NCBI GenBank assembly: GCA_025677825.1
Contig: JAIXMO010000017.1
Location: 62,001-126,000 of the forward strand
Direction: 5' to 3'
DNA length: 64,000 nt
Source of the DNA: Helicostylum pulchrum
Lineage: Eukaryota > Mucoromycota > Mucoromycetes > Mucorales > Mucoraceae
A program made the translations under genes and the position numbers. The notes under the pieces were generated by a model that made no database searches, was not told where the DNA came from, and saw only the letters and a program-made list of their open reading frames with translations. Positions 44,831 to 55,875 of this stretch are shown in pieces (positions within the stretch are counted from its first letter, which is position 1; each line of letters starts with the position of its first letter).

Positions 44831-46217
44831 TTATTTTTTAGTCGCAGTACCATCTTCATGTTCTTTAATAGATACGGATACATCATCATAGATATCGAAT
44901 CTACGTTGATTATAAAGAGGAATGTTTGTACGCACTTCCTTGACTTGCTCAGGATCTATTGTACTTTTTTTAGTCACAAGTAAAACTTGGATGCATTAAA
45001 ACTTACCAATATCAGCATAAACAATAGTTTCACTCTCCTCAGTTGTAGCAATAACAACACCCCTATAATAATTTTGTCAATTATTAAATTCTGTTTACAA
45101 ACATTTCCCCCCTTACTTTGGATCCACTACAGTGGAATGACCCCAGGCATGATAGTTAGCCGTAAGATCACGAGCAGGAGAACAAGCAGCAACATACATT
45201 TGATTATCGACAGCTCTATTTTATACATATTTAGTTATAATAATACGATTAAAAAAAACCCCACATATATTTTAAATATTTTACCTTGCGCGTTGTAATA
45301 ATTCCCAATGAAGAGGTCCAGTAATTAAATTGAAAGCACCAGGATAGATCATGACTAAACAGCCTTTACGTGCAGCAATAGTTGCCATCTCGGGAAATCG
45401 CATATCGTAACAAATACCCACACCAATTTTACCGTACTCTTTTTTTTTTAAAAAAAAAGGGGGGATTAGTTTTATATATATTCGTACATTACTTCGAAAC
45501 ACTTACTTGTATTAACATGAGTTAACCAATCTCCTTGACTTAAGATATCACTCTCCTAGTATAAATAATAATTAAATATATGCCTCTTATACAAATCCAA
45601 CCAAAAAAAAAAAAAAAAAAAAAAAAAAGTACCTTGAACTTAATCTTTCCAGGTACATCAATATCAAAAAGATGAACTTTACGGTGTTTAGCAATCATCC
45701 TTCCTGTAGGGTCATAAGCAGTAAGAGTATTGTAAATATTTCCACTTGCTTCTTCCTTTTCAGGAATAGACCCTTTAACAAAAATAACGTTAGTAATCGA
45801 AACTGTAAAAAAAAAAATTATGTGCTTTTACCTCCAATAAGGTAAACTTTAGCTTCCTTTTAAAAAAACAGGTTGGTTTTTTTTTCTTTGGTTCTGAGGG
45901 GTGTACTTACTTTAGCTGCTGCAGATAACATGGCTACTGATTCTCCATCTTGTAAAGTTTCGGCATATTGAGGAAAGTAATTAGTTCCATAAGGTGAATT
46001 AAAACATTCCTAAATATTTACGTTAGTTGGCTACTGTTATTATTTTCCCACACACGTTTTACTTTACAGGTAAAACAACAACTTGAGCACCATTATTAGC
46101 TGCTTTCAAAATCATATCACGAGTATGAACCAAGTTCTTGGCTTTGTCTGCGCCTACACCTCCCAATTGAATGAGGGCGAGCTTAAATGGAGAAGCAGGG
46201 GATAAAATACTAGACAT
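44831..46217 (-). CDS. NIT2: Omega-amidase / Nit2-type nitrilase-family amidohydrolase
   Basis: Nine exons: 46217-46068, 46009-45911, 45856-45832 (25 nt), 45772-45633, 45555-45507, 45438-45285, 45215-45117, 45062-45007 and 44955-44831, encoding 298 residues. The carbon-nitrogen hydrolase catalytic triad is present: Glu in [13 protein letters not shown], Lys in [13 protein letters not shown], Cys in [12 protein letters not shown], with [20 protein letters not shown] after it. Nit2 enzymes convert alpha-ketoglutaramate and alpha-ketosuccinamate to 2-oxo acids and ammonia. Length and motifs match Nit2 rather than Nit1. All eight introns are in phase, but the donor of exon 5 and acceptor of exon 6 sit next to A/T runs and are the least certain. 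Confidence 0.92.
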
Positions 46218-46825
46218 TGTTTTTAATACACTACTGGGTGGCATGAAGTAAAAGACGTTTTTAAAAAATAAAAAGTGTGTTTTTTTTTTATAATTGTACA
46301 CAGTAAAAAGAAAAGGTTCAATAACCGATAGGGGTTTCATAAGTCTGATTACACTAAACAAAATTAACAATCTTTACAGGCATATTATATTGAATATGAT
46401 ATTGAGGCTTGCTGGTATAATTTGTGGATACTCGATAAAAGAAGAAGTGTGGATCTAAAGTCGTGTATTACAACTACATTATTTCTTTGCGCGTAGAAGT
46501 AAGTACTTTATTGAATAAAAGAACCAACTAATAATAGTTATATGGGGCCTTTTGTATTCCACTACATGAATTAAATAAGTACAGATATTTTTTTAGCATC
46601 TTTCGTATAAATATTTACCTGTGTGTGAAAAAAAGTAGTAATTATGATAAAATAGACTTTTTTATCATCGTATTCTTTTTAGCAACTTTCTTTTTCCTCT
46701 TCCTTTTTCTTTTTAAAAACATCTTTTTATATAGTACATGCACATCTTTCTAGCGAAGCTTTTTCCTGTGGTATGCTGGGTTCGCTTAAAATTGGAATAA
46801 CCACAGCAAATGAGTATAAATACAC

Positions 46826-46872
46826 CACACTTTTTTAATCGACTATGTAAATTGACCGTGTATAATACATAG
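46826..46872 (+). repeat. Recurrent repeat R1, partial inverted copy
   Basis: CACTTTTTTAATCGACTATG then TAAATTGACCGTGTATAA: the right-hand part of R1, in the orientation opposite to the copies at 28.0, 32.5 and 33.9 kb. Confidence 0.6.
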
Positions 46873-47629
46873 GAAATATGCGTGTAACCGATCGTTGTAT
46901 CGTTGTGTCGACCGGTATCGTCGCACGTTTCAATAACTTTCTCTGGTCATAAGATTTTGAAGATCAGATCACAGTAGAGGAAACTTGACTTTGACCTGCA
47001 AGTACTTTGGTGGACTGTAAGTAGTGATCATCACTTCGCTCAAACTTATTATAAAAAATTACATGGTGATCAAGCTCATTGTTCAAAACACTAAACCGCA
47101 ACCATCACAGAACGCAAATAAAATGCTCACAGATTTCGTGTCAAATTTAACCAAGATCAAAAACAACAAAACATATTACTTTAACCTCTTCAATTATTGT
47201 AGCGACCTTATTAATTTATATAAAAAAACTAGCATAAAGGATGAATTCTAGCTTTTTGCTTGAAACAAGTTGAAACGGTATTTTTGATCTTGTAACAACA
47301 AATTGTAGATATCCACGTAAAAACGATTAAATAGATCACATTAGAAAATAAGCCCTCTATTTTATCATGAACAATGAAAGTGATCTCAAACTACTATTTA
47401 TTGTATTTTCATTTTATTTTAGATCAATCACTTTATTTCTCTTTCTTTTTTTTTATTAGCTGTGTATACCAGTAAGTGTTTATATGTTCACGTTTTAAAT
47501 GAGCTTACATCTTATATCCTTTTTATTACTTTTTTCAGCTTTTTTCTTTTCTTTATACTTTCACCGCACTTCCTGCTCAAATGTACTCCACTCGACTGCA
47601 ATACCGTACAAATATATGGGCTCCTTTTA

Positions 47630-47695
47630 TAAAGGTACGTGAAAAAGTAACACACCACGCTTTCTTTTCTGAGTGTGTAAATAGAACTCGTACCC
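47630..47695 (+). repeat. GTGTAAATAGARCTCGTACCC repeat, copy 2 (long form)
   Basis: ATAAAGGTACGTGAAAAAGT, then AACACACCACGCTTT, CTTTTCTGAGTGTGTAAATA, GAACTCGTACCCAAAA. It links the left part of R1 (GGTA.GTGAAAAAGTAA) with the GTAAATAGA core and lies upstream of the pseudogene piece at 47823. Confidence 0.65.
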
Positions 47696-47822
47696 AAAAT
47701 TTAACAAAGTTTTTTTTTTTTAAAAAAAATAGCTGTGCACAGGAAAATGCCACATATCTGCTTTTGTCTCATTACTATACGGGCGCACCTTACATGATAA
47801 TTCAGAGCTCCTTAGAGAAGGC

Positions 47823-48050
47823 AAAGATGTTTTAGATGGTATTTTAAACACAGTAATACCAGAAAGTGATGCCAGGAAAGCCATCGGACACGTTGTTCAG
47901 ATTAAAGGATTATGCGCCCAAGTTATCTCTATATATTTGACAAACACCGGTATGTACGTTGCTGTTCCCATATTCAAGATACACTTCCCATCATCATTAC
48001 TCGAGTTGGATGGACTAAAAAAAATACTTTTCGTTTTACGGACTTATTGA
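47823..48050 (+). pseudogene. C-terminal piece of a lineage-specific repeat family
   Basis: 76-codon frame ending at TGA 48048-48050: KDVLDGILNTVIPESDARKA, GHVVQIKGLCAQVISIYLTN, TGMYVAVPIFKIHFPSSLLE, LDGLKKILFVLRTY. I recall this C-terminal order (G..VQ..G.....Y......GMYV..P...I..P.SL..L) from the same mucoralean family as the pseudogene at 34958-36009, whose C-terminus is missing. Both copies have the GTGTAAATAGA repeat upstream. No N-terminal part is present here. Confidence 0.45.
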
Positions 48051-48347
48051 ACGATAATGCCAAACTATTTTAATGCGCAATGAGCTCTAGGAAAAGAAGA
48101 AGGATGTGGTGATTTGGAGAAAGACTGGTGTAACGCTGTAGTATATAACTGTTTAACCTTTACGGTAATAAAACACTATAGATGCGTTAAAAGAGAGTCA
48201 AATTGTTAAAACTTGAGACAAAAAGGAAAAAGTTGATATATAATTTATTTAGAACAGTAAAAAGCTTGTTTATCTTATAAACAATACGATTAGTTAGACC
48301 CAATATATTATCTATAATAGTGGTATGCGTGATACACCACAGCATAT
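48051..48347. other. Short non-coding stretch
   Basis: 3' region of the aspartic protease gene. No gene seen. Confidence 0.4.
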
Positions 48348-49863
48348 CTAGAGCTGGAAAGTAGCCAAGAAGGCCATAGTCATTAAAAGGATAAATGCGT
48401 GCATTGTACTTGTAAGACGACCTCGTACTAGCGTGGCAGCTTTACTAACATTATCTACGGACAACAAGATATTGACATCATGACCCGAAGAAGACCTGCA
48501 ACAGCCAGCAGCACCTGTGAACCCGATTCTACTAGCATACGCGTCTTTCTGTCCTCTATCGAAAATAACCGTTTTACCACGCAACAAAGTATTTCCCAAA
48601 ATAGTAGACGCCATATTTTTACCCTCACTGCTAGAAAGACCAGTCCAACTGATTTTAACCCATCCTTTCATTTCTTCAAAGGGTTTAATATTCAATATAT
48701 TTTCAATGGGTATCGATACTTTTTTATTCCCTTCAAATGCAATTTGTAACGAAACATCAGAGGAAATAGTTACCGAACTTCTTGGGATTGTAAGCTCTGC
48801 ATGATCGAACCAAAACGATTTTTCGTGCTCGTTGGAAACAGATGCATCAAATTGAACTAGTTTCGAATGCCATAGTGCATTTAATAACTTTTGTAAATTC
48901 TACAAATATCCCTTAATATATAATAAGAATACATAAATGAACCCCCCCACTCTCTTTCTAATGTATATACATATACCTGTCGTGATAGTACAATATCTTT
49001 AGTACCGGTATCAACAATAGTTCTAGGTAAATTAATTTGTTCCATTTCTACGATTTGATTGTTTACTAGAAAGCTTTCAATTGTAACTTGATAATAACGT
49101 TGATGCATCAAGGGTACCCAAACAATTTCACTCCCAACTGACTGACTTGGATATCCACCCAACCAAAAATGACCTTGTCGCATACATTGATTCGGCTTTG
49201 ATAGTTGTGTTGTATTACGTAAACCAAGAGTTTGGCTTAGGAAATTAAATTCTTGTGCGAACTGAGAATCCACTGCAGATTTGGGACATATTTGATATGT
49301 AAATGCGTTTGGTAAACCCTTTTGTTTACGTATAGTATCAAATAGAGTCGATTTAAAAGTCAAACTGTCACCATGATACTCAGGTTGAGTTTGTAAAGAA
49401 GCGTGGGCCAACCCCCAAATACCTTGATTATGTGCACACCGCGGTATAAAAAAAGATTGATTTTCTGAAATAACATCCACACGCGCAAACATAGATTCTC
49501 CTTCTTGCAAGCTTACCAACTGTTCTGTTGAAAATCCTTTCCAAGCTGACCGAAGTTTAGCATTTCCATAACTAGCATTTACAGAATCAACTGCGTTTAA
49601 AACTGGGACATGCAAATGAGGTTTTTGTACAAATGAACAATTTTGCTTATATTGACACAAGTCTGAAATAACTGCTGTATTGGATGACCCTGTATCTAAA
49701 ACTAGGTTCATCTACATGTGTATTTTTTAATATGTATATTTTTAAAACTCTACTGGAAGAAGGAACTTACTAGAGTTGACCCTATAGTCACTTTAGCGTG
49801 ATAATCACATTCAGGACTACCAAATAAATCTAAATGGGAGGTCCAAGGTTGGATATTTTGCAT
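48348..49863 (-). CDS. Pepsin-type aspartic protease with C-terminal hydrophobic tail
   Basis: Exons 49863-49771, 49711-48977 and 48899-48348, encoding 459 residues from the ATG at 49863. Both catalytic motifs are present: LVLDTGSSNTAV and the second, TIVDTGTKDIVLS. Other A1-family features are YGN in the flap region, GIWGLAHASLQ, GHFWLGGYPSQSVGSEIVWV, YYQVTIESFLVNN, STILGNTLLRGKTVIFDRG. The C-terminus is Ser/Gly-rich and ends in a hydrophobic run (AFILLMTMAFLATF), suggesting a GPI anchor or membrane tail, as in yapsins. The proposed start has no signal peptide; just upstream in the same frame is LLFSLCYLL with no Met before a TGA, so a 5' exon encoding the signal peptide is probably missing from my model. 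Confidence 0.85.
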
Positions 49864-50708
49864 AAGTAAATAACAAAGGGAGAATAATAATCACCAAAAA
49901 AACAGTTGAAAAAACTTATTTTTAAACAAAACAAAAAGGTGTTGTTTATTCCGTTTAAAACAAACACAGCGCTAAATATAGTAGTAGAAAAAAAACAGGG
50001 TTTTTTTTTAGCTATTAAAACAAAGGAAAAAAAAAGTCCGTGGTACACCTTTTTTTTTACTAAACTAGCACTACTCTATCCTTTAAAATAGGTAAAAAAA
50101 AAAGTGATCAACACATAAAGAATGATCGCCAACCTTTCTTTCTTTTTTTAAGCGTAAGTGCGGAGAAAGCCTCTTTTTTATTTTAGCGATGATTAACAAA
50201 CCTTTTATAAAAATAACAAATATATAAGTATTTTATGTCTTTACACGATTCTTTATCCGTGAAACAAGCCGAAAAGCTGGAAAAAAATATTTCCAAAGTG
50301 TGACTAAAAAAGTAATTAAAAAAATAAATCAAATGACGTTTTTTTTGTAGATCCTTTTTTGAATATGTAAAATGTATTTTAAGGACTTTTTATGTATGTA
50401 TGCAAAGTGGTTTATTTAAAGCAAAAAAAAATGGATGGATTTATATAATAATGAAATATACAACGAACAAAAAATAAAGAAGGAAAAAAAACTTGGTATA
50501 ATAAACAGGGAAAAAATGTACATATAAAGAGATGAAGAGGGGGGTAAGTTATAGTTGTAGTAGTAGTAGATACATATAAATGAAACACAAAATATAGAAG
50601 AGGGGGGGGGGGGGGATAAACATATAATAAAAAGGAAGAAAAAAAAATGGGTCATAAAATAAACAAGAGGGCTATAGACAAGATATCAAAAAAAGGGGAG
50701 GAGGAGAC

Positions 50709-50779
<71 letters not shown>

Positions 50780-50845
50780 TATGTATATACATATTGATTT
50801 GTGGGCATATAAGGAGAGTGAGTGAGTGAATAATACGAAAATGAT
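49864..50845. other. Intergenic with microsatellite
   Basis: Contains the 5' end of the protease gene, G9+ runs near 50603-50615 and the (AG)n microsatellite. No gene seen. Confidence 0.45.
50709..50777. repeat. (AG)n microsatellite
   Basis: About 69 nt of nearly perfect AG dinucleotide with a few ACAG interruptions at the left, just past the 3' end of the minus-strand kinase gene. Confidence 0.95.
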
Positions 50846-52057
50846 CTAGACCATGCATGAAATGATTTGGGGGTCTAGATTGTGACCTTTTTGGGGGATA
50901 AAGAAGTTTGTACCCAAATTGATATTTGCACTATCTGTCAATAATGAAGAGGAGGAAGAGGAGGTTGAAGCAGATAATTGAGGTTCATCTTCTGCTGATG
51001 AAATTGAAGAATAGTCTGTGCTTGGAGTATCAGGCGGTGAAGGTAATGTAGCATTTATATGAGAAATATCCATTTTAGTAGGAACTCGAATGTTTTTAAT
51101 CATCTTGCTTCGCTTGGTATTGGTAGTACTACTGGTACTAGTAACTGATTGAGCAGCAGCAGACATCATGGCTTCATATCTTTCTACTTCAGGTGTACGA
51201 GTGAAATAAGTACAACGTTGAATACGACAATATAATTCATCCAATGTAATTCTACGATGAGGATCAAGACAAAATATACGCTTCAAAATCTTGTTTAATT
51301 CACTGGAGATAGGTAAAATCTTCAACAATAACTTGGGATCATTGAGGTAAGCACGAAAAGTTTCATCCTCCAAAGAAGCTAAGCGCCAGGGGTTACGGCC
51401 TGCGGATAAATTGATCAATATAATACCTAATGCCCAAACATCATTAGGAGCAGTTGCATAACCAACTCGTTTCTGTCTATCTAGGCCACCTTGACATTCG
51501 GGGGAGAAGTAAAAAGTGGAACCACAGCCATAATCAGTTGATATAGTATCTGTTGTAGCTAATCCAAAATCAGCCAACTTTAATGTTCTACCACCATTAA
51601 ATACAAGTATATTTTCGGGTTTCAAATCTCGATGAAATATATGGTTGTCATGACTATATTTAACAGCGTCAATAAGTTGTAAAAATACATTGCGAATCAA
51701 ATTATGGTTGCCATGGTAAGTGCTTTTATCAATAATTGCAGTAAAAAGATCACCTTCTGAACCATACTCTAAAATAGCGTGAGTCCATTCTGATGTTCGT
51801 ACTACTCTTTCTAGTCGGATGATATGCGGATGCTCGGAAAGATGAGAGTGCAACGTGATTTCATTCTGTTGAAAAGCAAGTTGGCGAGAGTCGAGACCCA
51901 TATGAGGTAAAGATTTTACTGCATATCGTTTAAATGTATGAATGTTTCTGGCCATATAAACTTGACCAAAAGCTCCTATGCTCAAAACTTTAACAATTTC
52001 CAAGTCTTCAATCATATATCCAATAGGTAAGCGTGGTTGTTCAGTAGTTGTGTTCAT
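50846..52057 (-). CDS. Serine/threonine protein kinase, Ran1/Vhs1/Sks1-like
   Basis: Intronless, 403 residues, unlike its spliced neighbours. Complete kinase domain: G-loop LSIGAFGQVYMA (residues 25-36), Lys48 in YAVKSL, IFHRDLKPENILVF (about 143), KLADFGLATTD (about 165), STFYFSPECQGG as the APE position (SPE), VWALGIILINLSAGRNPWR (subdomain IX), and LDPHRRITLDEL. The YATAPNDVWALGIILINL..GRNPW string is typical of the yeast Ran1/Pat1, Sks1 and Vhs1 group, which link nutrient state to cell cycle or meiosis. The C-terminal 110 residues are Ser/Thr-rich and probably unstructured. The start is the first ATG, 13 residues before the domain. The substrate cannot be told from sequence. Confidence 0.92.
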   Translation of the reverse strand: MNTTTEQPRLPIGYMIEDLEIVKVLSIGAFGQVYMARNIHTFKRYAVKSLPHMGLDSRQLAFQQNEITLHSHLSEHPHIIRLERVVRTSEWTHAILEYGSEGDLFTAIIDKSTYHGNHNLIRNVFLQLIDAVKYSHDNHIFHRDLKPENILVFNGGRTLKLADFGLATTDTISTDYGCGSTFYFSPECQGGLDRQKRVGYATAPNDVWALGIILINLSAGRNPWRLASLEDETFRAYLNDPKLLLKILPISSELNKILKRIFCLDPHRRITLDELYCRIQRCTYFTRTPEVERYEAMMSAAAQSVTSTSSTTNTKRSKMIKNIRVPTKMDISHINATLPSPPDTPSTDYSSISSAEDEPQLSASTSSSSSSLLTDSANINLGTNFFIPQKGHNLDPQIISCMV

Positions 52058-54921
52058 AATTGTATATATTTATTTTTTTTTGAGTTATTCTGTATATTTA
52101 AATCTTATAAAGAAAAAAAAAAGAAAAAAATAAAAAATTAAAAGATTTGCTTATATTTATATAAAATATTGGGCGTAAAACGTGCTTTAAGGAGAGATAC
52201 CAAAATAAGAGTGAGTGCTGTATATGACAGCATACTTTGTGTAACTTTTAATTATTTTTCCTGGCCAATTAAAATTCACTTCGTTTGCTAAAGGCCCTCA
52301 GTTATTATACTAAACTTACTCTCTATATTTACTTTTCGCCACTTTGGCGCATGTATCCTTTATAGTGTAATCACCGTTCACTAGTTTACTGCTCCTCGGT
52401 TTTCGGTCCTATTACACGTGTATTTACCGTACTATATACCGGTTACTATTCTTGTCCTTCCTCCTTCGATAAAAAAAAAATAGTTATAAAAATAAATTGC
52501 AACAGCCCTTTTTTTTCATTCCAAAAATAGTCCCCCAACACATCTCCTAGTAAGTCCGAGAATAACGCACGTTTGCTATATATACATATATATATAAAAG
52601 GAGGGAATCAATCAATTTAAAGAACTCTTGGACATATATATGAGGCTATATATGAGTTTTAAATAAAAAACTTGTTATATTGATCTGTCAAAATAAAAAA
52701 AATAAAACTTGCCAATTTCTATTTGTAATACGAATTAAAAAAAGTATTACTTTGAGAATGCATAAAATATCTCTACGCACGGGTTACTTAGAGAAGCTAG
52801 AAAAAACCAGAACCAATTAAAAATATGCATATACAGTAGCTCTTTAGCGATGATGCAAGTTATTTTGTTAGATCAAGATATTATATGTTTTATCCGTCAT
52901 GGGGTTCTGTATCCCACTCTCCATTTTAGTTACAAAAAAGGTATTTGTTTATAGCTTGTATAAGTTTGGCATTTATACAAATATAACTTATTTCCCTTTA
53001 GGGCCCACAAGACCAATCGTATATACTTGTAGTGATTGTTACTGAAGATCCGATCTATTAGTTGGATTACATAAAACTAAACAGAAAAAAACCCCAAAAA
53101 AAAAGGTATCTTTAGACTGAAACGAAACTATATGCCAACTACCCACCTAGGGTTTTATTATGATGGAATAGGAGAAATATTACAAAGTAACGCGTCTTTT
53201 TGGTGCATCGGCATGGTAACAAAACCAAAAAAAAAATTAAACAATGGTACCATAGTAACAGGTACCATACATAGTAACGGATAAATCCTACTTACAGCAG
53301 CAACCCAATGTCTGTGGGGGGGGGGGTATAAAACATCATCAACAAATATTCAGGTTTATCTGAGGGGAATAACTTTTATATCTTATTCCGGCCCTCTCTC
53401 TCTCTCTCTCTCTCTCGATTTCTCTCTCTTGGTATATTTCTCTTTATACAGATATGCCCAAACACGTTTATGTAATACGTACACATTATATTATATATAT
53501 ATTATACATATGTGTGTTTAGGATAGAATTGGTCTATTTAATAATAATTTTGTTTTTTTTTTTTTGGTTTTGGTAAAAAGTAATCTATCGTCATCAGACT
53601 TCGGTGTAAGGTACATAGAATTTTTTTCTGTTACAGTAAACATGTTTACAAAGTATATCATCATTTTTCGGGTACCCTTTTTTAGATAAATATATTATTA
53701 AGACATATAAACAAAATACACAAATATTGACATTTAGACTTGATAACAGGCTGTTGTGCTATGACCATTTTCACTAGTTATGTAAAATAAATAAATCGCT
53801 AAACGCGATTATTATGGGATTTGTACTTTAGTGCAGATCTAAAAAAGAAGCGTCTATGTTTGCCCGTGTCTGCATAAGTTAAAGTTTTACACTGCAGAAG
53901 TATAGAAAAGCAAATATATTAAACTTGATCAGTGAAGTTATGCAGAGCATTACTTTTTTTTTAAAAAAAAAAACTAGTAGGTGCGTGGGTAATACAGCAT
54001 GTTCTACTACTAGTTACTAAATATTAGGTCATTAGAAATGCAATCTTGCTCTTTTCTAAATTAAACATTCAGCTATATCGCCAGTAAATTATTTGTTTAT
54101 ATCTATTGGGTACTGGTCTTATGCTAGTTAACGATCTATTTGATAAGAAACTTTTTTATTGGGTAGAAAAAAAAAGAAAGCATGAGCTCATGTTTAAGTA
54201 CAATAGTTATTATGCGCATGACAATGCTTATTCTATTGGAGCACCTTGGGATTAACTATCTGGAATTAGGTTATCTTTTGCGGTTGGTGTCATTATTATA
54301 TCACAAGAGAGTTGGTATGAGCCCCCTCTCTTCTCTCGCAATATACATACGCCAAGTTAAAGCGAGAAACAACTAAATGTTAAATATATAAATCTTGGGG
54401 TTGCAATTATTTTATTGGTCGTTACATCAATACCTTTAATTACTTTCTACTCTTTACTTTTTTCTTTTAAAATTAACTAGATATTTATACCTGCTATTGG
54501 ACATCACCCTTGAACTCAAGGTCATGATATATACCCGAATCGTATATGCAGAACAAACTGCTTCTAGTCTCTTTACATGTATATATACTCTCACAGGTAT
54601 ATATATATATATATAAATTAATTTACAATACGATACATATGTTAGGTCAATATAATATACTACTCTCCTATTACGCTATTATTATTATCTATTTATTACG
54701 TCGTTTAATAAGGGGACATACTAAAATAAAGGGGGATGGGAGTAGTGCCAAAAAACCAAACTAATTGGAGTCTGTGAGTCTTTTCTTTTTTTTTTACAAC
54801 TAATCTTGGATCACCCTTATTATTTTTTCACTGGAATGCTGTAAGATTTTATTTGTACCAATAAGCTGTTTTATTATTAATATCTTTTTGGGTATAACTC
54901 TCTCTCTTTCTTTCTCTTTTT
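52058..54921. other. Large gene-free stretch (2.9 kb)
   Basis: No supported gene on either strand. Holds the kinase promoter side at the left, a G9 run near 53317-53325, a (TC)n repeat at 53394-53416, and TATA-rich tracts (for example 53490-53510, 54597-54615). The frames at 54182-54376 and 54546-54764 have no domain or splice partners. Confidence 0.5.
53394..53416. repeat. (TC)n microsatellite
   Basis: CTCTCTC... for about 23 nt, followed by a second short TCTCTCTC run after CGATT. Confidence 0.9.
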
Positions 54922-55815
54922 TTACTGGTCCTTTATAATGTTAGGTATAATCCATTCTTTTTTAACATTTAAAAGATGTTGATATTGTTTTTGTTGTTCA
55001 AGCATCCTTGTTTCACGAATTTTCAACAACATGGACCCATAGTTATCATAGTACCGCTGTAATTCAGTAACACTTAATCCGGCCCATCTACCTCTTTTAA
55101 TTACTTCTTGTTCACTATCTTCTTTAAACAAATGAAGTGGATGAATTAACCCACGATAAGAATTCCAAATTTCTTTTTCAAAGCGTGATTCTAAATCATC
55201 TCTCATTAATTCTGAACCAACTTCCTCTTGCCCTTCCTTTGTGACTATATAACCATAACCTTGCCAAATAATTGTTGTATCTCCATCTTTCGAGAACACT
55301 TCTAACGAATTATCATATTCCACTGTTTTCTTCTTTTTCTTGACTTCTATTGCTTTTTCTTCGTTATTTTTCACCTTGTTTTTAGATCCATCGTCTATTA
55401 ATATACCACCAACCGAATCTGAGAGCTCGGGTGTCACTAAGATAGGCACAAGTTTACTACTGTAACTTTTGTCATCATCATCAGTTAAATGAGGTGAAGC
55501 GTATAAAACTGCAGACAACGATCTTCTAATGGAACTACGAATCTCTTTACTGTTACTTTGCACGGCTTCAGAAGCGTCATATTGTGTAGTTGGTGTAGTT
55601 GTCTTTTTATTAAACGATTTTATATATAAACTTTTAGATTTTTGAGCTCTTTTCAATTTACGCTGTTCTTCTTGACTGATACCGATTGATTTTTCCAGTG
55701 ATGGTAAAATTTCCTCTTCTTTTTTTACTTTTGTACCGTTAGAAAATGATAAACTTCTAGATAATCCACTACTGAAACCTGCAAACGAAAATCTTTTAGA
55801 TTTTACTGAGTCCAT
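54922..55815 (-). CDS. Uncharacterised basic protein, single exon
   Basis: 297 residues from ATG 55815 (MDSVKSKRFSFAGF). The N-terminal 100 residues are Ser/Lys-rich (SGLSRSLSFSNGTKVKKEE, EEQRKLKRAQKSKSLYIKSF, IRRSLSAVLYASPHLTDDDD). The C-terminal part is more ordered: TTIIWQGYGYIVTKEGQEEV, DLESRFEKEIWNSYRGLIHP, RGRWAGLSVTELQRYYDNYG, EWIIPNIIKDQ. The repeated RSxS pattern suggests phosphorylation sites. I do not recognise a named domain. An upstream in-frame ATG would add MPSLSLYLFSSFFCHTKKKK; I prefer the shorter form because the leader there is T-rich, but the longer form cannot be excluded. Confidence 0.75.
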   Translation of the reverse strand: MDSVKSKRFSFAGFSSGLSRSLSFSNGTKVKKEEEILPSLEKSIGISQEEQRKLKRAQKSKSLYIKSFNKKTTTPTTQYDASEAVQSNSKEIRSSIRRSLSAVLYASPHLTDDDDKSYSSKLVPILVTPELSDSVGGILIDDGSKNKVKNNEEKAIEVKKKKKTVEYDNSLEVFSKDGDTTIIWQGYGYIVTKEGQEEVGSELMRDDLESRFEKEIWNSYRGLIHPLHLFKEDSEQEVIKRGRWAGLSVTELQRYYDNYGSMLLKIRETRMLEQQKQYQHLLNVKKEWIIPNIIKDQ

Positions 55816-55875
55816 CTTTTTTTTTTTGGTGTGGCAAAAAAAAGAAGAAAAAAGATATAAAGAAAGAGAAGGCAT

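Larger units (their letters stand above)
46218..47822. other. Repeat-bearing intergenic stretch
   Basis: No supported gene. Holds a plus-strand piece of repeat R1 (46826-46872) and the GTAAATAGAACTCGTACCC motif (47630-47695). The small frames at 47024-47251 and 47581-47835 show no domain. Confidence 0.45.

Noticed and set aside
47024..47251. 75-residue plus-strand frame beside repeat R1
   Set aside because: Lys/Asn-rich, no domain, no upstream exon signal.
50647..50858. Frames rich in Arg-Glu or Ser-Leu at the AG microsatellite
   Set aside because: Direct translation of the dinucleotide repeat.
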